Source: a bacterium HR32
Lineage (GTDB): Bacteria > Sysuimicrobiota > Sysuimicrobiia > Sysuimicrobiales > Sysuimicrobiaceae
Length of the DNA stretch: 19,494 bases
Assembly (NCBI GenBank): GCA_002898935.1
Contig: BEII01000003.1
Coordinates: 1 to 19,494, forward strand
Direction: 5' to 3'
Shown here piece by piece: positions 13,808-19,494 of this stretch. The first letter of the stretch is position 1. The number at the start of each line of letters is the position of its first letter. The notes beneath the pieces were generated by a model. The model searched no databases, had not been told where the DNA came from, and was given only the letters and a program-made list of their open reading frames with translations. The position numbers were made by a program, and so were the translations under genes.

Positions 13808-15157
13808 CTAGGACCGGTAGATCCGGCGGAGCCGGTCCTCCGCGGCCCGGATGGCGTCCCGCACGCTGCGCCGGCCCGTGCAGGCGTCCGCGAACATGTC
13901 CACCACCACGAACTCCGCCATAGCCCGGGCGGCCTCCGGCCCGGGCCGTCCCGCGTACGAGTGCGGGAGCATGCGGGCCACCGCGTCCCGGAAGGGCAAC
14001 GCCTTGGGGTCGGACCGCCACACGGTCAGGTTGGTGTACGCCCGCAGCGGGTGGGAGACGTACCCCAGCATGCCGTTGATCCACCGCGCGTACTGGGTGT
14101 CCTCCATGATCCACCGCAGGAACTCCTTGGCCGCGTTGGGATAGCGCGTGTAGCTGAAGATGTACGCCTGGCTGAAGAGGTGCAGCTCCGTGGGGCGGCC
14201 TACGGGCCCCACCGGGAAGACGGCGTGGTTCATGTCCTGGGCAATCTCGGGGAAGTCGTTCTTCGCAGCGAAGTAGATGCTGATCCCGTTGTTCGTCAGG
14301 GAGATCTCCCCCGCCAGGAAGGCCCGGTTGTTGTGCGGGTCCAGCCAGCCCGCGACCCCGGGGATCATGGTCTCGTACAGGGCCCGGGCGTACTCCAGGG
14401 CGTTGGCGGTCTCCGGGGAGTTGATGGTGAGGGTTCTGTTGTCCGGCGCCAGCACGCGGCCGCCGAAGGCCCACAGGCACCAGTGCACCCAGGTGTTCCC
14501 GTCCCCCACGGCCTTGCCGAGGGCAAAACCCGTGGGGTGGCCGCGCGCCCGCAGGGCCCGGCACAGCCGCAGGAACTCGTCCGTGGTCCTGGGAAACCGC
14601 GCGGGGTCCGGGTCGAAGCCCGCCTCCCGGACCCACGAGACGCGGTAGTTGATCGCCACCCCGGGCGCCCCGATGGGGGTGGCGATCCACGCGTTGCGCT
14701 GCGGGCTGTACCCATACTGCGGGCAGACGTCAAACCACCCACCGTACTTCCTCCCCAGGTACTGCGCCAGGTCGGTCACGGGCACCAGCTTGTCCGCCCA
14801 CAGGTGGGGTTCGTCGAAGAAGCCGATGACGATGTCCGGGCCGCTGCCCACGTTCGCGGCAGCCGCGGCCTTCGGCTGCACGTCTGTCCACGTCTCGTAC
14901 TCCACCCGCACGGGGACTCCCGTGCGCTGGGTGAAGCGGGCCGCGTTCTGCTCGAAGATCGGCCGGTCGGTGGTCACGAACTGCGACCACCGCAAGACGC
15001 GCAGGCTCGCACCCCGCTCCACGGGGAACGAGAGCTCCTGTGCCGAGGCTGTCCCCCGTGCGCCCTCCAGCCCCCACGCGGTTAGCGCGAGCGCCGAAGC
15101 CGCCCGGGCGCTGTCCTGCAGGAACCGCCGGCGGGTGATACGGCGTCCGTCCACCAT
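13808..15157 (-). CDS. Tat-exported extracellular solute-binding protein of a sugar ABC transporter
   Basis: Predicted 449-aa family-1 solute-binding protein that captures a carbohydrate outside the membrane and hands it to the two permeases encoded next. The N-terminus carries a twin-arginine signal: TRRRFLQ at residues 8-14, a modest hydrophobic stretch (AASALALTAWGL), and a likely cut after ASA at residue 39. There is no lipobox Cys, so it is probably a soluble secreted or periplasmic protein. The mature part has the usual family features: LRVLRWSQF, WTDVQPKAAAAANVGSGPDIVIGF, IGAPGVAINYRVSWV, GDGNTWVHWCLWAFGG and the closing AAKEFLRWIMED and MLGYVSHPLRAY. The ATG at 15157 has a G-rich GGGAGGGGG site directly upstream. 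Tat export suggests folding before secretion. No ATPase gene lies in the window, so a shared MsiK/UgpC-type ATPase is expected elsewhere. Confidence 0.92.
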   Translation of the reverse strand: MVDGRRITRRRFLQDSARAASALALTAWGLEGARGTASAQELSFPVERGASLRVLRWSQFVTTDRPIFEQNAARFTQRTGVPVRVEYETWTDVQPKAAAAANVGSGPDIVIGFFDEPHLWADKLVPVTDLAQYLGRKYGGWFDVCPQYGYSPQRNAWIATPIGAPGVAINYRVSWVREAGFDPDPARFPRTTDEFLRLCRALRARGHPTGFALGKAVGDGNTWVHWCLWAFGGRVLAPDNRTLTINSPETANALEYARALYETMIPGVAGWLDPHNNRAFLAGEISLTNNGISIYFAAKNDFPEIAQDMNHAVFPVGPVGRPTELHLFSQAYIFSYTRYPNAAKEFLRWIMEDTQYARWINGMLGYVSHPLRAYTNLTVWRSDPKALPFRDAVARMLPHSYAGRPGPEAARAMAEFVVVDMFADACTGRRSVRDAIRAAEDRLRRIYRS

Positions 15158-15208
15158 CCCCCTCCCCCCTCTTCTGCGGTGTCGCGGGGAACCTGTTCTG
15201 TGGGGACG

Positions 15209-16264
15209 TCAGGAATCCCTTCGGCGCAGGCGGTCGGCGACCGCGACCCCCACGTCCTCGGTGCGCGCCCGCCCGCCGAGGTCCGGAGTCCGCACCCCTT
15301 CCCGTACCACCTCCCGGACAGCTTCCTCCACCGCCCGCGCTTCCTCTTCCAGCCGGAAGGAGTACCGGAGCATGAGGGCCGCGCTGAGGATGGTGCCGAG
15401 GGGGTTGGCAACTCCCCGGCCCGCGATGTCGGGGGCGGACCCGTGCACCGGTTCGTACAGGAATGGGGGCCGGTCGCCCAGGCTCGCGGAGGGCAGCAGC
15501 CCGATGGAGCCCACGACGGCCGCCGCCTCGTCGCTCAGGATGTCGCCGAAGGTGTTCTCGGTGACGATCACGTCAAAGGAGGCGGGCGCGCGGACCAGCT
15601 GCATGGCGCAGGTGTCCACCAGCATGTGCTGGAGTGTGACGTCCGGGAACTCCCGCGCGGTCCGGTCCACCACCTCGCGCCACAGCCGGGAGCTCTCGAG
15701 CACGTTAGCCTTGTCCACCGAGTGCACCAGCCGCCTGCGTCCCCTGGCAGCCTGGAACGCCACCCGGGCCACCCGCTCCACCTCCTCCGCGGTGTAGGTG
15801 AGGGTGTCCACCGCGCGCCGGCTGTCCCGCTCCTTCGGTTTGCCGAAGTACAGCCCGCCGGTGAGCTCCCGGACGATGAGGAAGTCTGTGCCGCGCACCA
15901 CCTCCGGCCGCAGGGGCGAGGCGGATTCGAGCCCCTCCAGCAGGACCGCGGGCCTCAGGTTGGCGTACAGCCCGAGCTCGTAGCGGAGCATGAGGAGCCC
16001 GGCCTCAGGACGGACGGGCGCGTGGTCCCAGCGCGGGCCCCCGACCGCGCCCAAAAGTACCGCGTCCGCCTCCCGGGCCGCCTGCAGGCTCTGCGCCGGG
16101 AGCGGGGTTCCGAAGGCGTCCAGGGCCTCCCCGCCGACGGCCTCCGTGCGGTACGTGAACCGGTGGCCGTACCGCGCCGCCACGGCGTCCAACACCCGTA
16201 CGGCCTCCGCCACCACCTCGGGGCCGACGCCGTCGCCCGGAAGGATCAGGACGCGGGCGTCCAC
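15209..16264 (-). CDS. leuB: 3-isopropylmalate dehydrogenase
   Basis: NAD-dependent oxidative decarboxylase of 351 aa in leucine synthesis; in the citramalate route it also converts erythro-3-methylmalate to 2-oxobutyrate. Landmarks: VLILPGDGVGPEVV at the N-terminus, LLGAVGGPRWD, LYANLRP (the LeuB signature that separates it from isocitrate dehydrogenase), RELTGGLYFG, LVHSVDKANVLESSRLWREVV, the metal-binding VTENTFGDILSDEAA, and the cofactor region HGSAPDIAGRGVANPLGTILSAALML. The GTG at 16264 is the only reasonable start: no other ATG, GTG or TTG lies between it and the upstream stop region. The nearest AGGAG is 16 nt away, too far for efficient initiation, so translation probably depends on reinitiation after the 36-codon ORF that ends 7 nt before. 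Confidence 0.95.
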   Translation of the reverse strand: MDARVLILPGDGVGPEVVAEAVRVLDAVAARYGHRFTYRTEAVGGEALDAFGTPLPAQSLQAAREADAVLLGAVGGPRWDHAPVRPEAGLLMLRYELGLYANLRPAVLLEGLESASPLRPEVVRGTDFLIVRELTGGLYFGKPKERDSRRAVDTLTYTAEEVERVARVAFQAARGRRRLVHSVDKANVLESSRLWREVVDRTAREFPDVTLQHMLVDTCAMQLVRAPASFDVIVTENTFGDILSDEAAAVVGSIGLLPSASLGDRPPFLYEPVHGSAPDIAGRGVANPLGTILSAALMLRYSFRLEEEARAVEEAVREVVREGVRTPDLGGRARTEDVGVAVADRLRRRDS

Positions 16265-16271
16265 CGGGCGA

Positions 16272-16382
16272 CTAGTAGATCTCCTGGATGCAGGCGAGGG
16301 TCCAGCGGTCCGCGTCCTCCTGCGGTGCGTGTGCCTGCAGCAGGGCCGCGATCTCCGCCTCCAGGTCCATCCGCTCGTCCAT
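16272..16382 (-). CDS. Small 36-aa ORF between cimA and leuB
   Basis: An ATG ORF of 36 codons plus TAG. It begins 10 nt after the cimA stop, with a GGAGGG ribosome site immediately after that stop and 4 nt before the ATG, and ends 7 nt before leuB. The product is acidic with a helix-like N-terminal half (residues 6-18, DLEAEIAALLQAH), then QEDADRW (21-27) and a C-terminal end rich in hydrophobic residues with Trp27, Cys31 and Tyr36. I recognise no family and it has no signal or membrane segment. Placement and ribosome site argue it is translated; it could be a real small protein, a subunit-like partner of CimA or LeuB, or simply a ribosome relay that starts leuB. It was found by reading the 128-nt gap by hand. 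Confidence 0.6.
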   Translation of the reverse strand: MDERMDLEAEIAALLQAHAPQEDADRWTLACIQEIY

Positions 16383-16392
16383 CTCGCCCTCC

Positions 16393-17988
16393 TCAGTCTG
16401 CGGCCGCGGGCACCGCGGCGTGCCGCGGTCCACCCCGCGACCGCCACAGCGCGTAGCTCACGCTGTCCACGAGCGCGAGCCAGCTCGCTTCCACCACGTT
16501 CTCGGAGACCCCCACGGTCTCCCAGCGCTCCTGGCCGTCCGTGGTCTGGATCAACACGCGCACCCGGGCCGCGGTGGCCGCCTCCGCGTTCAGCACCCGC
16601 ACCTTGTAGTCCACGAGGCGGATCCCGCGCAGCTCCGGGTAGAAACGCTCCAGGGCCTTGCGCAACGCGCGGTCGAGGGCGTGCACCGGCCCGTTCCCCT
16701 CTGCCGCGGTGTGCTCCTCCACTCCCCCCACCTGCACCCGTACCGTGGCCTCAGCCCAGGTACGTTCGTCGTCCCGGTGGACGACCACGAGGAAGGGCCC
16801 GGCCTGGAACCCGTCGTCCCACTCGCCCAGCAGCCGGCGCGCCAGGAGCTCGAACGAAGCATCCGCGCCCTCGAACTGGTAGCCCGTGTACTCCAGCCAC
16901 TTGACCCGTTCCAGGATCTGCTGGGTGGCGGGGCTGGTGGGGTCCAGGCGAAGCCCCAGCTCCTCCGCCTTGCTGAGGATGTTGGACCGGCCTGAGAGGT
17001 CGGACACCACGAAGCGCCTGCGGTTGCCCACCTGCGCGGGGTCCACGTGCTCGTAGGTGGCCGGGTCCAGCCGCACCGCGGACACGTGCACCCCGCCCTT
17101 GTGCGCGAACGCGTTGCGCCCCACGTAGGGCTGGTGGTCGTCCGGAGGCCGGTTGGCGAGTTCGGAAACGAACCGGCTCGTGTGGCGCAGCCGGCCGAGG
17201 GCGTCGGGGGCCAGGCACTCGTAGCCCAGCTTGAGCACCAGGTTCGGGACGAGCACGCACAGGTCCGCGTTCCCACACCGCTCGCCGTAGCCGTTGACCG
17301 TACCCTGCACGTGCCGGCACCCGGCCCGGACTGCCTCCAGGGCGTTGGCGACTGCACAGCCCGCGTCGTTGTGGGTGTGGATCCCGAGCGGGACGGACAC
17401 CCCCCCCAGCACCCTCCGGACCACGGGCGCGACCTGGTGCGGCAGGGTGCCGCCGTTGGTGTCGCACAGCACCACCCGGTCCGCGCCGGCCTCCTGCGCG
17501 GCGCGCAAGGTGGCGAGGGCGTAGTCCGGGTTGGCGCGGAAGCCGTCGAAGAAGTGCTCCGCGTCGTACACCACCCGCCGGCCCTGCGCCTTCAGGTAGC
17601 GCACGGAGTCCGCGATCATCCGGAGGTTCTCCTCCAGGGTGGTGCGCAGGGCCGTGCGGACGTGCAGGTCCCAGCTCTTGCCGAACACCGCCACCCACTC
17701 GGTGCGGGCGTCCAGGAGGCCGTTGAGGTTGGTGTCCGCGTGGGCCTCCACGTCCGCCCGCCGCGTGCTGCCGAACGCGACCACCCGGGCGTGCCGCCAG
17801 GAGCACTCCGCGGCCCGGCGGAAGAACTCCAGGTCGCGCGGGTTGCTGCCCGGCCAGCCACCCTCCACGAAGTCCACCCCCAGGTCGTCCAGCGCCCGGG
17901 CGCACCGCAGCTTGTCCTCCACGGAGAACTCCACCTCGGCGCCCTGGGTGCCGTCCCGCAGGGTGGTGTCGTACACCTCCACCTGCAT
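16393..17988 (-). CDS. cimA: (R)-citramalate synthase
   Basis: Condenses pyruvate and acetyl-CoA to (R)-citramalate, the first step of the threonine-independent isoleucine pathway. Predicted 531 aa, the length of CimA of the HMGL/LeuA-like family. The TIM barrel starts YDTTLRDGTQGAEVEFS (metal-binding Asp7), then VDFVEGGWPGSNPRD, a sequence that separates CimA from isopropylmalate synthase. Metal ligands HTHND (204-208) and GTVNGYGERCGNADL are present. The linker region includes HKGGVHVSAV and SDLSGRSNIL, and a C-terminal LeuA-type allosteric domain of about 120 residues follows, so feedback control by isoleucine is plausible. The ATG at 17988 overlaps the leuD TGA (TGATG), with GGAGG 7 nt upstream; a TTG one codon earlier is a possible but weaker start. 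Homologues are sometimes mislabelled 2-isopropylmalate synthase. Confidence 0.95.
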   Translation of the reverse strand: MQVEVYDTTLRDGTQGAEVEFSVEDKLRCARALDDLGVDFVEGGWPGSNPRDLEFFRRAAECSWRHARVVAFGSTRRADVEAHADTNLNGLLDARTEWVAVFGKSWDLHVRTALRTTLEENLRMIADSVRYLKAQGRRVVYDAEHFFDGFRANPDYALATLRAAQEAGADRVVLCDTNGGTLPHQVAPVVRRVLGGVSVPLGIHTHNDAGCAVANALEAVRAGCRHVQGTVNGYGERCGNADLCVLVPNLVLKLGYECLAPDALGRLRHTSRFVSELANRPPDDHQPYVGRNAFAHKGGVHVSAVRLDPATYEHVDPAQVGNRRRFVVSDLSGRSNILSKAEELGLRLDPTSPATQQILERVKWLEYTGYQFEGADASFELLARRLLGEWDDGFQAGPFLVVVHRDDERTWAEATVRVQVGGVEEHTAAEGNGPVHALDRALRKALERFYPELRGIRLVDYKVRVLNAEAATAARVRVLIQTTDGQERWETVGVSENVVEASWLALVDSVSYALWRSRGGPRHAAVPAAAD

Positions 17989-18491
17989 CAAGAGGCCTCC
18001 AGGCCCAGCCGGCGGCGGACGTACGGGATGATCCCACCTACCTGGATCAACTCCCGCATGAAGGGCGGGAGGGGCTTGGCTTGGTAGCGCTCACCACGGG
18101 TCAGGTTGTGGATCTTGCCGGTCTCGGGATCCACCTCCACCTCGTCTCCGTCCTGGATGCCGCGGCTCGCCTCCGGGCACTCCAGCAGGAGCAGTCCGTT
18201 GTTGAAGGCGTTCCGGTAGAAGATGCGGGCGAAGGAAGCCGCCACCACCGCCTGGACGCCCGCGCCCACCAGGGCCAGGGGCGCGTGCTCCCGGGAGCTC
18301 CCCTGCCCGAAGTTCTCGCCCGCCACCACCACGTCGCCCGGCCGAATGCGCTTGCGGAGGTCCGGGTCCAGGTCCTCGAACACGTGCTCGGCGAGCTTCG
18401 CGGGGTCGGTGGTGACGAGGTAGCGACCCGCGATGACCAGGTCCGTGTCGATGTGGTCACCCACCTTGTGGGCCCGCCCTCGGATGGTCAT
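17988..18491 (-). CDS. leuD: 3-isopropylmalate/citramalate isomerase small subunit
   Basis: Swivelling-domain subunit that with LeuC isomerises 2-isopropylmalate or citramalate through an unsaturated intermediate. The 167-aa length is that of the short, archaeal-type LeuD rather than the roughly 200-aa proteobacterial type. Landmarks: KVGDHIDTDLVIAGRYL near the N-terminus, GENFGQGSSREHAPLAL (58-74), and ASFARIFYRNAFNNGLLLLE. The substrate loop reads RYLVT, with Val where homoaconitases as I recall have Arg, which favours methyl- or isopropylmalate. The ATG at 18491 follows the leuC stop by 10 nt, with GGAGG 5 nt before it. The stop overlaps the cimA start. Confidence 0.95.
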   Translation of the reverse strand: MTIRGRAHKVGDHIDTDLVIAGRYLVTTDPAKLAEHVFEDLDPDLRKRIRPGDVVVAGENFGQGSSREHAPLALVGAGVQAVVAASFARIFYRNAFNNGLLLLECPEASRGIQDGDEVEVDPETGKIHNLTRGERYQAKPLPPFMRELIQVGGIIPYVRRRLGLEAS

Positions 18492-18501
18492 CGTAGCCTC
18501 C

Positions 18502-19494
18502 TCACACCGCCACCGGCTCGCGGACCACGTCGTCCGGGTGGACGAGGCGGCCCGCCACCGCGGCCGCCGCCGCCACCGCGGCGTTCGACAGGTACACCTT
18601 GCTGCCCCGGTGGCCCATGCGGCCGATGAAGTTCCGGCTGCTGGTGGACACGCACACCTCGCCGTCGGCCAGCACGCCCATGTGGCCGCCGATGCACGGC
18701 CCGCAGGTGGACGTGGACACCGCGGCGCCCGCGTCCAGGAACACCTGGATCAGCCCCTCCTCCAGGGCCTGGCGGTAGATCCGAGGGGTGGCGGGGATCA
18801 CCAGGAGCCGCACGTCGGGGTGCACCTTGCGGCCGGCCAGCACCCGGGCGGCCTGGCGCAGGTCCTCGATCCGGCCGTTGGTGCACGTGCCGATGAAGCA
18901 CTGGTCCACCCGCACGCCTGCCACCTCCCGCACGGGGACGGCGTTCCCCGGGGAGGAGGGTGCGCTGACCACCGGCTCCATGTCCGTCACGTCGTACTCG
19001 TAGACGGCCGCGTACGAGGCGTCCGGGTCGCCGTACACGGGCTGGAACGGCCGCCGGGCTCGCGGCCGGACCCAGCCCAGGACCACGTCGTCGGGCTCCA
19101 TGATCCCGTTCTTGGCCCCCGCCTCCACCGCCATGTTGGTGATGGAGAAGCGCTCGTCCATGGACAGCTGCTGCAGCACGGGACCCGCGAACTCCATGGC
19201 CGCGTAGCGGGCACCGTCCACCCCGATGTCGCCGATCACCCGCAGCACCAGGTCCTTTCCCGTGACCCACCGGGGCAGCGTACCCCGGAACACGAACCGC
19301 AGGGTGTGGGGTACCCGGAACCACAGGCGGCCGGTGGCCATGGCCGCCGCCAGGTCCGAGCTGCCGACTCCCGTGGCGAAGGCACCGAGCGCGCCGTGGT
19401 TGCAGGTGTGGGAGTCCGCCCCGACGAACAGCTCGCCCGGGGCCACGAACCCTTCCTCCGCCAGCAGCACGTGGGCGATGCCCGCGCGGCCGAC
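18502..19494 (-). CDS. leuC: 3-isopropylmalate/citramalate isomerase large subunit, 5'-truncated by window edge
   Basis: Aconitase-family iron-sulfur subunit that partners LeuD. The frame stays open to the window edge at 19494, and the residues before the first in-window start (GRAGIAH, then VLLAEEGFV) are conserved, so the gene starts outside; 330 C-terminal residues are seen of a usual 415-425. Landmarks: GADSHTCNHGALGAFATGVGSSD, MATGRLWFRVP, FIGTCTNGRIEDLRQAA and TSTCGPCIGGHMG. The Cys in GTCTNG and the two in CGPC are the three cluster ligands. SSRNFIGRMGH follows, as expected. The length and motif spacing fit the archaeal-type LeuC that goes with a short LeuD. It is the first visible gene of the minus-strand array, so the operon promoter, and any T-box or leader control, lies beyond the right edge. 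Confidence 0.96.
   Translation of the reverse strand, partial: VGRAGIAHVLLAEEGFVAPGELFVGADSHTCNHGALGAFATGVGSSDLAAAMATGRLWFRVPHTLRFVFRGTLPRWVTGKDLVLRVIGDIGVDGARYAAMEFAGPVLQQLSMDERFSITNMAVEAGAKNGIMEPDDVVLGWVRPRARRPFQPVYGDPDASYAAVYEYDVTDMEPVVSAPSSPGNAVPVREVAGVRVDQCFIGTCTNGRIEDLRQAARVLAGRKVHPDVRLLVIPATPRIYRQALEEGLIQVFLDAGAAVSTSTCGPCIGGHMGVLADGEVCVSTSSRNFIGRMGHRGSKVYLSNAAVAAAAAVAGRLVHPDDVVREPVAV

Noticed and set aside
13707..14690. Long 5' extension of the MalF-type permease frame
   Set aside because: The extension is an alternate frame across the binding-protein gene, low in complexity, and a good GTG with a ribosome site exists at 13706.

Overview
The window comes from a very GC-rich bacterial chromosome. 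Genes are packed tightly, GTG starts are common, and strong GGAGG-type ribosome sites often lie inside the end of the upstream gene. No rRNA, tRNA, insertion sequence, phage gene or CRISPR array is visible. The gene content (glycerol catabolism, branched-chain amino acid synthesis, a Tat-exported sugar-binding protein, GT4 glycosyltransferases) is that of a free-living heterotroph. The lineage cannot be fixed from this sequence. A deep-branching, possibly thermophilic GC-rich phylum is a guess only.

Layout. (1) Positions 1-3053, plus strand: glpK (5' end cut by the window) and glpD, tightly coupled, which turn glycerol into dihydroxyacetone phosphate. (2) 3211-4245, plus: a GH130 mannoside phosphorylase/hydrolase-type enzyme, flanked by two terminator-like hairpins. 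(3) 4382-6459, plus: a tandem-GNAT acetyltransferase overlapping a C45 (acyl-CoA:6-APA acyltransferase-like) Ntn-hydrolase by 4 nt. (4) 6464-9736, minus: a GT4 gene broken by a frameshift and an in-frame amber codon, a protein of about 330 aa from the GT4-associated 'DDNARAL' family, and an intact GT4 enzyme. With the GH130 enzyme these look like a locus for making and recycling an oligosaccharide, perhaps mannose-based. (5) 9843-10280, plus: a DUF420 membrane protein, divergent from the GT genes. The two directions share one AT-rich promoter island, and the DUF420 mRNA is predicted to be nearly leaderless.

(6) 19494 down to 10277, minus: one long gene array in the order leuC (5' end cut), leuD, cimA, a 36-codon small ORF, leuB, a sugar ABC binding protein, two permeases, ilvD. 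LeuCD, CimA and LeuB are together all the enzymes of the citramalate route from pyruvate and acetyl-CoA to 2-oxobutyrate, the isoleucine precursor. IlvD acts later in isoleucine, valine and leucine synthesis. The transporter between leuB and ilvD lacks its own ATPase.

Points most worth a second look: the doubly broken GT4 gene beside an intact partner; the unannotated 36-aa ORF that seems to couple cimA to leuB; the sugar transporter embedded in an amino-acid operon; the overlapping divergent promoters; and the GH130/GT4/DDNARAL gene set.
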